DNA of 64,000 nt from Aristolochia californica (Eukaryota; Streptophyta; Magnoliopsida; Piperales; Aristolochiaceae): positions 56,136,062-56,200,061 of the forward strand of contig JARWKL010000001.1 in the NCBI GenBank assembly GCA_029961685.1, in the 5' to 3' direction. Below the pieces are notes generated by a model that was not told the origin of the DNA, ran no database searches, and saw nothing but the letters and a program-made list of their open reading frames with translations. Position numbers and translations under genes: made by a program. Each line of letters opens with the position of its first letter. The first letter of the stretch is position 1. Shown piece by piece: positions 10,646 through 25,499 of this stretch.

Positions 10646-11120
10646 AGTAACAAAACTTAATGTAAGCATTTTCATGAATAAAGATGTTGTGGTTACTGCT
10701 CTATTTAATGCATATTAATCATAAATAACTCATCTAAGACATATACAAAATAAGTGTGACATAAAGTAAAGTTAATTAATTTATCATGCTTAATGTATCT
10801 ACCACACCGAAGAAAATAAAGTAAAATTTGGACTAAATAAATCCTTTTTATGACTAGAATAGCCTTGCTCAATTGACCTAAAGAACTTAAATTAGGTCTT
10901 ATAATTAAATTTGATCATTTAAGAATTGAGTTTATTTAATTTTAATTTTAAAGTACAAATCTTACTTTAATTTTTCTATACTTGTAATGTAAAAAAAAAA
11001 AAAAAAAAACCTTTTTTCTAGCCATAAACTAGGCTTCTAGGACTAAATAGAAGTTCAACGCTTGGGCCTAGCAAATAACTTTTTGTGTGATCTAGGTTGG
11101 TCGGATTTAATCGGTTTAGT

Positions 11121-11746
11121 TAGGGGCGGCACCAAGCCAAACTGGCTCGCAAACCATTCGAGATCGGTTTGAGTACAAACTTGAAATAAGGTTCATTAAG
11201 TATAACAAGTCAAGCTCAAGATTTTTTAAGTTCGGCTTGTTAACTCGTGAGTTGACTCGTTAACATAGATTTTTTTACAAAAATACCTTTTAGTCTAATT
11301 GAACTCGTCAATTCTCTCTTTAGTTGATTGATAGTTGATTTTATTTACCTCAAACCTCAAAGATGATCGATCGTTTAACCCTTTTTTGGGTCCCTCAACA
11401 TCTAATATTGTTGTTTGTTAATGGAATAAACTCTATTAATGGAGGTATAACCTATTAAGATGGTTATTATATATTAGTATGCTCCATTGGGAAGTTTTGT
11501 ACTCCTTTGTGATAGTTTGTAGTTCAATGATACTAAGTACCTCACAATATTCTCTTTATATATTATTTACTTAATTTTGTAGTTTTAAACATAGGTTAGA
11601 AGTCGAACCCAGCTTGAGCTCGAGTTCAAACTCAGTTAAAATTTTTGAGCTCGAGGCTGAGCTCAAGCTCAAGTTCGAAGTATTCATATCAAACCAAGCT
11701 TGAACATATACATATTCAGGCTTGGCTGGGCTTGATGCCACCCCTA
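11121..11746. mobile_element. hAT-type non-autonomous element, 626 bp
   Basis: The left end TAGGGGCGGCACCAAGCC is the inverted counterpart of the right end GGCTTGATGCCACCCCTA. Flanking 8-mers GGTTTAGT (11113-11120) and GGTATAGT (11747-11754) agree at seven of eight positions, as expected for an aged 8-bp target duplication. The interior is rich in GAGCTCGAG/AAGCTTG motifs and has no transposase. 8-bp duplications and TAGGGGTGG ends are hAT features. Confidence 0.7.
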
Positions 11747-11754
11747 GGTATAGT

Positions 11755-12618
11755 CCAATTCTGTATAACCGATCCGGTTCAAAATAAGAACCAAATCGGG
11801 CTTAGATCGGACCGGGTTAACATTTTCATCTGGTTCGAACTGGTCCAATTTTGACCTGATAACACCAAAACGAAAGAGAGTTGAATCGGGTCAGATTGGA
11901 GGATCATCTTCTTTCTCCAGTCGTCCAAATGTTTCCAAATCCAGAAAGTTTTGTTTGGAAAGAAAACATAATCGCTTACAACCCTATAGTGAGACGTCCC
12001 CCTATGCGCTTCCTTGTAGCCACGGTGTCTACCAAGTGGCAACCCCTACCAAGGTGCCGGCAGCAGCCCACGCTCGCAGGCTCTAGGCTACGCGTGCTGT
12101 GATGGCCTCAACCTCACTCACTAATGCTATTTTCAATCTATCTGAGCTCATAAAAAGGCTGTGTTTCCTAAAACCCTAGCAACAGTCTGTATCTAGCAAA
12201 AACCACTCTTTCCTGGTCCATTCCCCTGCATTCTGCATACCCAGGCAACAGTCCATATGATCTGTTGATACATCTTTTCTAACACAACAATCACCTATTT
12301 GTTGTCACAATATTACACACTAGTTGCTCATTTTCTCTCTCTGAACATTAATACTGTTACTTGGTTAAATGTTGAGAAAACCAAAAAACCGGCCTTCCAA
12401 TTCACCAAAATCCAACGATATATCATTCCTTCCAAAAGCTATAAAATAAGCGGGTAGGGCAACAAAGTAAGGATTGATAGTATTTACTATCATTCTTCTT
12501 AACAAAAAGAAAGACAAGAACATCTACAAGCGTTTGGAACTGCAAAAGGCTTTTAAATAAGCTAGAAATGATTGGTTTTTTAATACAAACAGAGATAAAA
12601 CTATTCTAAGATTTCCAA
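11755..12618. other. Intergenic sequence, no gene seen
   Basis: Short open frames occur but none has family features. The stretch lies between the hAT-type element and the 3' end of the SAP-domain gene. Confidence 0.4.
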
Positions 12619-12625
12619 CCAAAAA

Positions 12626-12662
12626 CCTCTCCATTCAGTATTCCCCACAATCTTTCTACATA
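12626..12662 (-). repeat. Relic copy of SAP-domain exon segment
   Basis: The plus strand here reads CCATTCAGTATTCCCCACAA and continues TCTTTCTACA. This closely matches part of exon 5 at 12901-12932 (CCTTCAGTATTCCCCGCAAT). About 35 bp of exon 5 is therefore duplicated just past the stop codon, presumably in the 3' UTR. Confidence 0.65.
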
Positions 12663-12730
12663 CGAAGCTGACTATGCTCAGGCCCCATCCTCATCTACAA
12701 GGGGATTAGAGCTCTTCACAACTTTACCCA

Positions 12731-15700
12731 TCATTTGTCACAGGTACAATCACTTAGGCTATCCTCTTTTAGTCGTGCAATAAGTTCATCCTATGGATTT
12801 GCAACATAGAAAACAATGCTCAGTAACAGGAACATTAAGTGGAATGCCAATAATGCATAAATAGACTTCATTACCTTCTTCCCTCTAGTTGATAAACCTC
12901 TCTCCTTCAGTATTCCCCGCAATCTTTCTACAGTGAGACTTTGGAATTCTTCAGGCGAGCGAGTGCTTGAACCCTCTGAAATAGAACATACTTGTTAGGA
13001 TATCAAACAATGAGAAAAACATATTAAACGTATGAATCATCAAACAGGGTATGAGTTATTTCTGAACAGATGATTTCTGTAGCTGTCAATATGGACAACG
13101 AATTATTCATAGCTCTTCCATCTTTCCTTGTGCACCACAAGACAAATGTCAACAGGAAAGATAGACACATGGGGCTAATAAAAAAGCTAGAACATGACTC
13201 AGTTTACATCACGGATTGGGAATTACAATCATGGTCTCTCATTCTCGCGTATTGTGATGAGGCCAATAGACGCTATAGCAATCATAGAAGCCACCGATAT
13301 AGTTCAAAATATATAGGATTTTACTATACACAACAAATGCCAAACACCAATATGGCTAAGCATGGTTTCGTACCAGGACTTCAAAGAGCCTGTGTACAGG
13401 CCAGGAGTGTCAATAATGTCGATCAAAAGACAAGCAAAAGAACAGGGGTGGCTCAGAATAAAACAGATGAATGTGACAAGACTAGAAACAAGACAACTAG
13501 TGTTAAAACTACAAACTGATAGAGTGCAATAGGGAAGTCCCCCCTCGACATAATTGAAACAGGTCTTACATGGCCACAACGATGACTACAACTTTGAAAT
13601 ATCTGCAGATTTTTATTCCCCATGAGTAAATCCTGGGGGTGCTTCTACTGTTATTGGGTAGCATATTTGGATCCTTAAAATCTGATAAAAATACAAAGAA
13701 ATACATCGTTTACAATGCCACATCGGATGTAAGTTGGATCAAAACCCATGATAAGCTAAAACATCCGTCATAGAATCTGCAACCCAAGCTGTGTGAATCT
13801 ATTTATTATGTAACAGCAACAAAACTCAAGGACCTCAATGTAAAAATGTGAAGAAACCACCAAGGAGTTTTCCTTGATGAAAATCATGAAATGACCACCA
13901 AAGAATCTCCTTTACCTCTAGTTGACAAGAGAAACATTGTCAGAACACCGGAACATCCCTAAAGTAAGGCACAGAGCTCAGCCTCGGGTGGATCGCATAG
14001 CCCAAAAAGGGCAGAGTAAACCGATAATATTACCTAAAGGATCTTTAACAACTCCTCCTCCAGCAGAGATTGGATGGCCTCTAAAACTACCATCAAGATA
14101 TGACTTAAATCAATCCTTGAGGGAAGACTTCAAATGATTTACTTGAAGGATTTATATGGCCTGTAGATGTTGCTATATCCTACCAAGGCATCCTCATAAT
14201 AGAGCTAGAAAGAAGACGATTTGATGAAAACTTACAAAACCAAAATTGAGTATAATATACAACATGCTAAAAAATAACTCCTAGTGATCTAGACATGTTA
14301 TTAAGGTTCTTTTGTTCCTCTCTTTCAAGAGAGCCTAAACAACAGCAGGAAATGATGATTGCTTTAAAGTTTTCCCTTGCTTTGACCAAGACCATTGCAT
14401 AACTTCGAAACAGTAAAATCTAAAAAGGTTTGAGGAAAATATATGTGAAATTCAAACTTAAAAAAAAAAAAAGCAACAAATAGACCTGGAGTAAGAGCTG
14501 TGAGTAAAATTGGATCCATATATTCTACAATTCCATTTCAAAACTTACAAATTAAGTTATCCACTATCAGACCTCTTCTTGCCAGCTAAACTGTGTGTGA
14601 ATTTGTGTTTAGAAGCATGCCACTGAAGAAACTTCACCTTTGAATGATCGGCACGTCCCAAACTAAAGAGAGCCTCATGACATGGAGGGTAGCTGGGCAA
14701 ATGACTTTTATAATAAGAAGCAACTGTTAAACAGCCCAAGGAATGTTTACTCATCCTCTCCATTCCATTTGACAATATTGTTTTCTAAAATTGATAGAAG
14801 ACTCTTTTAGAAAACCATTTTCTCAGACTCCCCACCTCACTGTCTTCATTGTCCACTAAGATTTCTTTGTAAAAACTTGAGAAATCAAAACCTCCTGATT
14901 GTAAGCAACAGCAAAAGAGAAGGAAAAGCCAAGGCCAAAGGAGATTCCCCAATCCATTCATCAATTCAGAATCTAACTATATTTCCCTAATGAGCATAAT
15001 ATCTTAAACCTTGAATGAATGAAGCTATTATTGACTTCCAAATATTAGATGCTCTAATAAGAATAGCAGCTAGTGGGAGACAGGAGAGACATAGTTATAG
15101 TTTACAACAAGTAGCTACCTCCAAAAAGTATTCTTGTCATTCCAATAACAGCAAAGCCTTTTTACCAACAAGGCCCTATGCATGAGGCCAACAGACCTAT
15201 TATCTGGACCCTCCAAGTCTTTAAGCATGCATACCCCCTCCCATTTAAACATTGATATTTGAACTTGTCACACAGTCCTCCACAGGAAATGATGCATAAT
15301 AAGTTCAATTCTAGAAGATACTGATATTGAATATGTTCTGAAACCTGCCAGTAGAACTTGGATTTTTGCCTTTCCACACAATCAACATTGTTTTCAGCTT
15401 TTCTATAACCAGAGTCCAAAGATTTATAGTGGATCTGCCTAACAGTTATCGTCCTTGATAAGACAACCTTTGTGGCCTTTTGGTAATGATGGTAATTGTA
15501 ATGTCAAAGTGTGGTGATTGTTCGGAAGCAAGTGATTAAATTCTATTGCAGATTCTCTTGCCAAAAATAAAATTTCTCTATAACATACTGTTGTGAGTGA
15601 TTCACTTCAAATGGATATGAGTTGATTTTTATATCTTAATGAGGGCTCTTTTTGCCCTTCTATGTGCTTTCTTCCATTCTTTTCAATCAACGAAAACTCA

Positions 15701-17885
15701 ATTTTCTTAGAAAAGATACCCTGAACACTGCAAAAGACCATAAGAGAAATTTTTCTAAGACATTATGATTTGAGGTTTGTCCTGTAGGTATTCCCCGAAC
15801 TTAGGTAGAATATCAAAAGTGTAATTTACCTCGTTGATTACTACCGGTTAAGTTGGCTCTCTTGGTTGAAGTTCTACCATCTACAGGTCTTTCAGCAGAT
15901 CTGAAAAAGACAAATGAAAGTTCATAAATATGAGAACAATAGTAAAGAGTAACTAGGAGCACATTGAGAGCAGCATGACTATCTTTCTAATATTTCTTTT
16001 AGTAGACATGTAGCAAATGGAACACTGGCACTTGCTGACAATTATATGGAAGACCCACGTGCATCCACACACAAGGGTTATACAACAGTATCCTCTCAGT
16101 TGGTTGAAAAGACTTTTGCTTCTTTTTTATTCTTCTCCAGCACTAAACACGTGAAAACAAAACTATATACACTAACCCTAGGATCAGAACACCTCAGAGT
16201 TGCCATATAATTTGCTACAAGTACTGTATACTGTTTCCTTCATCGAAAATAATAATGCTGAACTGGACAATTACCATAGTACAAGCAATTGGACCACTAA
16301 TCTAAAAAGTCTATGATCACTGCAGACCCTCACAAAACAAATATGATGAAAGTAAGTTAAGAGTATTCCAAAAAATCTACATAAGGACACAAGTCAACAA
16401 GTTGTTGTCCTATTATACCACTAATCTCTCTGTTGTAACACAAATATGCTCAAATTTTTTCAAGAGTAGAAACAAAGACAAAAAAATAACTATCTTTCAG
16501 TAACCCTTACCCAGCCAGGTCGTATGCATAAAAAACCTCATTCAACAACCAATAAGAGTCAATACCTTTTGCCCCTTGTGTTATCTGCAGCTACTTTTTT
16601 AACCTTCAAATCCTTTGTACAAGAGTCGACCTTCTGTTTCTTAAGAGTGAGAGACCTAATCAATATGTTTGTTTGGTTGGTCTTTATCAGTTGCTCCACT
16701 GTAGAGACAAAAACAATAATTTGATCACAAAATGAGAAGGCTATAATCTCACCTATAGAAACAAAACTAAAAGATGATTCATGTCACAAAAATTTGGATT
16801 AATTTAAACAAAAAAAATTACACTCTTTAAGTATTCTCATGCAGCTAAGAAAAATTGTCAGGTCAAATAATTTCAAACAGGACCAACGATGACCTAAACC
16901 TCTCCATTGCTGATCATAAAGCAGAGTTTCCCATAGATTCAAGTCAGAAACCCAAATGTAAAGATGAAATACCGCAAATCATAGCAAAAACGTCAACTCT
17001 TGAAACAGTAATTTTAAAATGATTTGGGGAAAATTATCAGAGGAAAGTAACACAAAAGGGTCATCCAGCAATCAGTAATTTCCTCTGAAATCTAGCTTAA
17101 ACATTCATCTGAATAGTTTCAAGAGCACAACATTATAGCTCACTAGAACATGCATTTCGTGCAGTCAAACTGTATCTATAATGATTGTAAATTTCCTCTC
17201 TTCGGGGCTCATCTAATTACATACGGATAGTTCAGCTTCCAAGTGAGAACAATTGTACAGTAAAAAAGAAGAAAAATAAAATAAAATTCGTCAATCCAAT
17301 AAATGAATGTACATTATAAAGTATGGTATAGCTTATGTGAAGGCAATGATAGCACATATGACGAAAATCTCCTCATAAAGAGCCATTGCTCAACTCCAAG
17401 ACTTGTTGAAATTTATATGGTACACATGAAAAGGTAATAACATCGAACAACAATTGTGAGCAAAATTCTCACCTGGTGGCGAGGTATCATGGTCGCAAAT
17501 ATACACACGCATTCCACCCTACAAAAAATGAAAAAGAATCGATCAAGGTGCACAGTACTCGGAAGACACCATGTCATCAAGTCTCCCAACCGAATAAAGG
17601 TAAACCCTACATGAAAATAAGTTAAAAAATAAAAGCAATAAAAAATATAGCTTCCTAAACAATTCAAAGAAAAAAAAAAAAAAAACAAGAGCTTAAGCAT
17701 GAAAAAGACGAAAATTAGGGTTTTGAAAAAGTGAGGGAGGCAGCATCTACCGGATTCGAGGACAGAACAGTAGAGGAAAAGAGACCACGGGAGGGAAGGT
17801 TGGCCAGGAACTTGGACGCTCCAGCGGGGGCGGCTCTAGAATCGCCTGAGGAAGTAGCCTTCCCTTTTGGTGGCCCGCCTTCCAT
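12731..17885 (-). CDS. SAP-domain protein
   Basis: Six exons on the minus strand (17751-17885, 17473-17518, 16566-16698, 15830-15900, 12875-12975, 12731-12790) give 181 residues with matching phases throughout. The N-terminus is Gly/Ala/Ser-rich. A conserved-looking centre contains [15 protein letters not shown] and [15 protein letters not shown], then a basic Lys/Arg stretch. Residues about 139-172 form a SAP motif ([20 protein letters not shown] then [10 protein letters not shown]), a helix-extended-helix fold that binds DNA or RNA. A short tail (CTCDK) ends the protein. SAP proteins act in chromatin, RNA processing or repair. Here only nucleic-acid binding in the nucleus can be inferred. 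Intron 4 is nearly 2.9 kb and shows no other gene. The start ATG (17883-17885) is the first in frame and gives a sensible N-terminus. Confidence 0.85.
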
Positions 17886-18179
17886 GGCTCAGTAGAGAGA
17901 TTAAGTCACCGTTGCATCCACAGACCCTCCAGTCTTTGACGCTCCCCAGTCGACCATTTCGAAAGCGGCTGGCGTTTGCGTTTATAGAAACACTAGCGGG
18001 AACCCTTGCGGTCTACGGAGGAGGCCAAAAAGTAATTTTGAAAAAGAAAAAGAAACATAATTGTACCAAATAGCTATCTTGCCCAACTAATGACTTTTTG
18101 TTTTCTATAAAATGTTTCAAAATAAATAAATAAATGTAAAATATTTTTTTTTCTTTGAGTTATTGAATATAATGGTAGG

Positions 18180-21100
18180 TCACTTATAAATTTTGAAGAC
18201 TAGTCAAGTTCAATTGGACTTCGACATTCGATTATTGTTTGGGTAGTCAATTGCTAGATCTTTCCTACTATGTGGGTCGTTGATCCCAGGTTTAGTGTTC
18301 AATTGTTTGAGAATTTTGAAAACTTTCTATTTCTCTAGCAATCGGCTACTGGCTAAGGACTAGTCAACTACTCGATATTTTTCTTCATCGAGGCAATCGA
18401 ATGTAGCTTCATTAGTCGTAGATTCTTTTCCAAATTGATCAAATTGAGTAGTCGATTGCAAGTTCAATGGTCAATTGTTTAAGAATTTTAAAAACTTTTT
18501 GTTTCTCTAGCAATCAGCTATTGGCTAAGGTCTAGTCAACTACTTGATATTTTTCTTTATCAAGGCAGTCAAATGTAGCTTCATGAGTAGTAGATTCTTT
18601 TCCAAATTGATCAATTTGAGTAGTCAATTGCAAGTTCAGCGGTCAACTACTTGAGAATTTTGAAAACTTTCTATTTCTCTAGCAATCGGTTACTGGCTAA
18701 GGTGTAGTCAACTACTTGACATTTTTCTTTATCAAGTCAGTCAAATGTAGCGTCATGAGTAGTAGACTCTTTTCCAAATTTATCAATTTGAGTAGTCGAT
18801 TGCAAGTTCAATAGTTAGCTGCTTGAGAATTTTAAGAACTTTCTGTTTCTCTAGCAATCGGCTACTGACTATGGTCTAGTCAACTATTCGACATTTTTCT
18901 TCGTCAAGGAAATCAAATGCAGTTTCATGAGTAGTAGATTCTTATCCAAATTTATCAAATTGAGTTGTCGATTGCAAGTTCAATGATCAATTGTTTAAGA
19001 ATTTTAAACACTTTTTGTTTCTTTAGCAATCGGCTATTGGCTAAGGTCTAGTCAACTACTTGACATTTTTCTTTATCAAGGTAGTCAAATGTAGCTTCAT
19101 GAGTAGTAGATTCTTTTTGATATTGATCAATTTGAGTAGTCGATTGCAAGTTCAATGGTCAACTGTTTGAGAATTTTAAAAACTTTTTGTTTCTCTAGCA
19201 ATCAGCTACTGGCTATGGTCTAGTCAACTACTCAACATTTTTCTTTATCAAGGCAATCAAATGTAGCTTCATGAGTAGTAGATTCTTTTTCAAATTGATC
19301 AATTTGAGTAATTGATTGCAAGTTCAATGGTCAACTGCTTGAGAATTTTAAGAACTTTTTGTTTCTCTAGCAATCGGCTACTGACTATGGTCCAGTCAAC
19401 TACTCGACATTTTTCTTCATCAAGGCAATCAAATGTAGTTTCATGAGTAGTAGATTCTTTTCCAAATTAATCAAATTGAGTAGTCGATTGCAAGTTCAAT
19501 GGTCAATTGTTTAAGAATTTTTAAAACTTTTTGTTTCACTAACAATCGGCTAAGGTCTAGTCAACTACTTGACATTTTTCTTTATCAAGGTAGTCAAATG
19601 TAGCTTCATGAGTAGTAGATTCTTTTCGATATTGATCAATTTGAGTAGTCGATTGCAAGTTCAGTGATCAACTGTTTGAGAATTTTAAAAACTTTTTGTT
19701 TCTCTAGCAATCAGCTACTGGCTATGGTCTAGTCAACTACTCGACATTTTTCTTTATCAAGGCAATCAAATGTAGCTTCATTAGTAGTAGATTCTTTTCC
19801 AAATTAATCAATTTGAGTAGTTGATTGCAAGTTCAATAGTCAACTGCTTGAGAATTTTAAGAACTTTTTGTTTCTTTAGCAATTGGCTACTGACTATGGT
19901 CTAGTCAACTACTCGACATTTTTCTTCATCAAGGCAATCAAATGTAGTTTTATGAGTAGTAGATTCTTTTCCAAATTAATCAAATTGAGTAGTCGATTGC
20001 AAGTTCAATGGTCAATTGTTTAAGAATTTTTAAAACTTTTTGTTTCACTAGCAATCGGCTAACGTCTAGTCAACTACTTGACATTTTTCTTTATCAAGGT
20101 AGTCAAATGTAGCTTCATGAGTAGTAGATTCTTTTCGATATTGATCAATTTGAGTAGTCGATTGCAAGTTCAGTGGTCAACTACTTGAGAATTTTAAAAA
20201 CTTTTTGTTTCTCTAGCAATCAGCTACTGGCTAGGGTCTAGTCAACTACTCGACATTTTTCTTTATCAAGGCAATCAAATGTAGCTTCATGAGTAGTAGA
20301 TTCTTTTCCAAATTGATCAATTTGAGTAGTTGATTGCAAGTTCAATGGTCAACTGCTTGAGAATTTTAAGAACTTTTTGTTTATCTAGCAATCGGCTACT
20401 GACTATGGTCTAGTCAACTACTCGACATTTTTCTTCATCAAGGCAATCAAATGTAGTTTCATGAGTAGTAGATTCTTTTTCAAATTAATCAAATTGAGTA
20501 GTCGATTGCAAGTTCAATGGTCAATTGTTTAAGAATTTTTAAAACTTTTTGTTTCACTAGCAATCGGCTAAGCTCTAGTCAACTACTTGACATTTTTCTT
20601 TATCAAGGTAGTCAAATGTAACTTCATGAGTAGTAGATTCTTTTCGATATTGATCAATTTGAGTAGTCGATTGCAAGTTCAGTGGTCAACTGTTTGAGAA
20701 TTTTAAAAACTTTTTGTTTCTCTAGCAATCAGCTACTGGCTATGGCCTAGTCAACTACTCGATATTTTTCTTTATCAAGGCAATCAAATGTAGCTTCATG
20801 AGTAGTATATTATTTTCCAAATTGATCAATTTGAGTAGTTGATTGCAAGTTCAATGATCAACTGCTTGAGAATTTTAAGAACTTTTTGTTTCTCTAGCAA
20901 TCGGCTACTGACTATGGTCTAGTCAACTACTCGACATTTTTCTTCATCAAGGCAATCAAATGTAGTTTCATGAGTAGTAGATTCTTTTCCAAATTGATCA
21001 AATTGAGTAGTCGATTGCAAGTTCAATGGTCAATTGTTTAAGAATTTTTAAAACTTTTTGTTTCTCTAGCAATCGGCTAAGGTCTAGTCAACTACTTACA

Positions 21101-23345
21101 TTTTTCTTTATCAAGGCAGTCAAATGTAGCTTCATGAGTAGTAGATTCTTTTCCAAATTGTTCAATTTGAGTAGCCAGATTGCAAGTTAGAATTTTAAAA
21201 TTTTTTTGTTTCTCTAGCAATCAGCTACTGGCTATGGTCTAGTCAACTACTCGACATTTTTCTTTATCAAGGCAATTAAATGTAGCTTCATGAGTAGTAG
21301 ATTCTTTTCCAAATTGATCAATTTGAGTAGTTGATTTCAAGTTCAATGGTCAATTGCTTGAGAATTTTAAAAACTTTTTGTTTCTCTAGCAATCGGATAC
21401 TGACTATGGTCTAGTCAACTACTCGACATTTTTCTTCATCAAGGCAATCAAATGTAGCTTCATGAGTAGTAGATTCTTTTTCCAAATTGATCAAATTGAG
21501 TTGTCGATTGCAAGTTCAATGGTCAATTGTTTAAGAATTTTAAACACTTTTTGTTTCTCTAGCAATCGGCTGCTGGCTAAGGTCTAGTCAACTACTTGAC
21601 ATTTTTCTTTATCAAGGCAGTCAAATGTAGCTTCATGAGTAGTAGATTCTTTTCCAAATTGATCAAATTGAGTTGTCGATTGCAAGTTCAATGGTCAATT
21701 GTTTAAGAATTTTAAACACTTTTTGTTTCTCTAGCAATCGGCTGCTGGCTAAGGTCTAGTCAACTACTTGACATTTTTCTTTATCAAGGCAGTCAAATGT
21801 AGCTTCATGAGTAGTAGATGCTTTTCGATATTGATCAATTTGAGTAGTCGATTGCAAGTTCAGTGGTCAACTGCTTGAGAGTTTTAAAAACTTTTTGTTT
21901 CTCTAGCAATCAGCTACTGGCTATGGTCTAGTCAACTACTCGACATTTTTCTTTATGAAGGCAGTCAAATGTAGCTTCATGAGTAGTAGATTCTTTTCCA
22001 AATTGATCAATTTGAGTAGTTGATTGCAAGTTCAATGGTCAACTGGTTGAGAATTTTAAGAACTTTTTGTTTCTCTAGCAATCGGCTACTGACTATGGTC
22101 TAATCAACTACTCGACATTTTTCTTTATGAAGGCAGTCAAATGTAGCTTCATGAGTAGTAGATTCTTTTCCAAATTGATCAATTTGAGTAGTTGATTGTA
22201 AGTTCAATGGTCAACTGCTTGAGAATTTTAAGAACTTTTTGTTTTTCTAGCAATCGGCTACTGACTATGGTAAAGTCAACTACTCGACATTTTTCTTCAT
22301 CAAGGCAATCAAATGTAGCTTCATGAGTAGTAAATTCTTTTCCAAATTGATCAAATTGAGTGGTCGATTGCAAGTTCAATGGTCAATTGTTTAAGAATTT
22401 TAAAAACTTTTTGTTTCTCTAGCAATCGGCTACTGACTATGGTCTAGTCAACTACTCGACATTTTTCTTCATCAAGGCAATCAAATGTAGCTTCATGAGT
22501 AGTAGATTCTTTTCCAAATTGATCAAATTGAGTAGTCGATTGCAAGTTCAATGGTCAATTGTTTAAGAATTTTAAACACTTTTTGTTTCTCTAGCAATCA
22601 GCTACTGGCTAAGGTCTAGTCAACTACTCGACATTTTTCTTTATTAAGGCAATCAAATGTAGCTTCATGAGTAGTAGATTCTTTTCGATATCGATCAATT
22701 TGAGTAGTCGATTGCAAGTTCAGTGGTCAACTGCTTGAGAGTTTTAAAAACTTTTTGTTTCTCTAGCAATAAGCTACTGGCTATGGTCTAATCAACTACT
22801 CAGACATTTTTCTTAATGAAGGCAGTCAAATGTAGCTTCATGAGTAGTAGATTCTTTTCCAAATTGATCAATTTGAGTAATTGATTGCAAGTTCAATGGT
22901 CAACTGGTTGAGAATTTTAAGAACTTTTTGTTTCTCTCGCAATCGGCTACTGACTATGGTCTAGTCAACTACTCAACATTTTTCTTCATCAAGGCAATCA
23001 AATGTAGCTTCATGAGTAGTAGATTCTTTTCCAAATTGATCAAATTGAGTAGTCGATTGCAAGTTCAATGGTCAATTATTTAAGAATTTTAAAAACTTTT
23101 TGTTTCTCTAGCAATCAGCTAAGGTCTAGTCAACTACTTACATTTTTTTTTATCAAGACAGTCAACTGCAAATGCAACTTCATGAGTAGTAGATTCTTTT
23201 CCAAATTGTTTAATTTGAGTAGCCAGATTGCAAGTTCAGTGGTCAACTGCTTGAGAATTTTAAAAACTTTTTGTTTCTCTAGCAATCAGCTACTGGCTAT
23301 GGTCTAGTCAATTACTCGACGTTTTTCTTTGTCAAGGCAATCAAA
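18180..23345. repeat. Tandem satellite array, about 170-bp monomer, about 30 copies
   Basis: The array consists of units carrying GTCTAGTCAACTACTCGACA, then TTCATGAGTAGTAGATTC, GATTGCAAGTTCAATGGTCAA and GTTTCTCTAGCAATCGGCTA. Repeat spacing is about 172 bp (for example 18338 to 18510, and 21571 to 21743). Some monomers lack about 11 bp after AATCGGCTA, making a shorter form. From about 18.9 to 21.05 kb the variants recur every 509 bp, a three-monomer higher-order unit. The left edge is the most diverged. No coding capacity is supported. Monomer length is close to one nucleosome, as in many plant centromeric or interstitial satellites. Confidence 0.92.
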
Positions 23346-23383
23346 TGTAACTTCAGTAGATACTTTTCCAAATTGTTACCATT

Positions 23384-23532
<149 letters not shown>

Positions 23533-23694
23533 AACACACTTTGTTAATACGAAATCTCCTCTATTAATTCAAGAAAATAGGAGACTAGAAAAAGAAAAAG
23601 AAAACATCCTGAGAGCTTTTATTTAAAGCCATTTAAAGTCTTTGGCAAATATGGTTCCATGCCCGGGACATAAATTGAACGTATCAAATCATGA

Positions 23695-24941
<1,247 letters not shown>

Positions 24942-25208
24942 GGTCGAGACGATCCTGAAATGTGTATTAGCAGGAGACAGCAGAGAAGATCGGAAACTCC
25001 TTGACAAAAACTAAAAGGAGAGAGAGAGAGAAGAGAGAGTGTATGAGCTGTTTGGAGATGATACGAGAAACGAGAAGAGAGCAATTATTGCATCTCCAGA
25101 ACCTATTCTGTTAAACGTGACAGTGATGACCAGCTCTTTTCTGTTCTAGAAACCGAGTCAGTTGAAGGTGACGAAGGAAGCCGAAAGCGTAAAAAACGGC
25201 AGCATTCA

Positions 25209-25220
25209 TGGGGGGGGGGG
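25209..25220 (+). repeat. Poly-G run (12 G)
   Basis: Twelve G residues lie in the upstream flank of copy A. The equivalent flank of copy B lacks the run. Similar G runs occur at 37782-37801 and 57772-57793. Confidence 0.8.
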
Positions 25221-25499
25221 GCGCTTCGATGGGACGGAATTTACATGAATGCCTACCACTGTCGACGGAACTGTTTTACATGAAGCGCGGAACCGAGTGG
25301 CCTTGCAGAATGAAGAAGTCTCCTTTGCATGAACGATAAATTTTACCATCCCAAGGGCGTGCAGATGCTTTTATCCGGTGGCAAAAAACACAAAATGAGT
25401 TCGAGACATTCTTTATGGGTAGTGGACAGCAATACAACATCTGTCCAATGATGGTTAGGCACATAATTCCAAGTCACAACAACATCAATCCAAGAATGG

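Noticed and set aside
22179..23307. Open frames within the satellite
   Set aside because: They fall in tandem repeats and shift between monomers; no selection for coding is visible.
18180..23345. CRISPR-like array
   Set aside because: Repeats are contiguous monomers of about 170 bp without unique spacers, in a plant nuclear genome.
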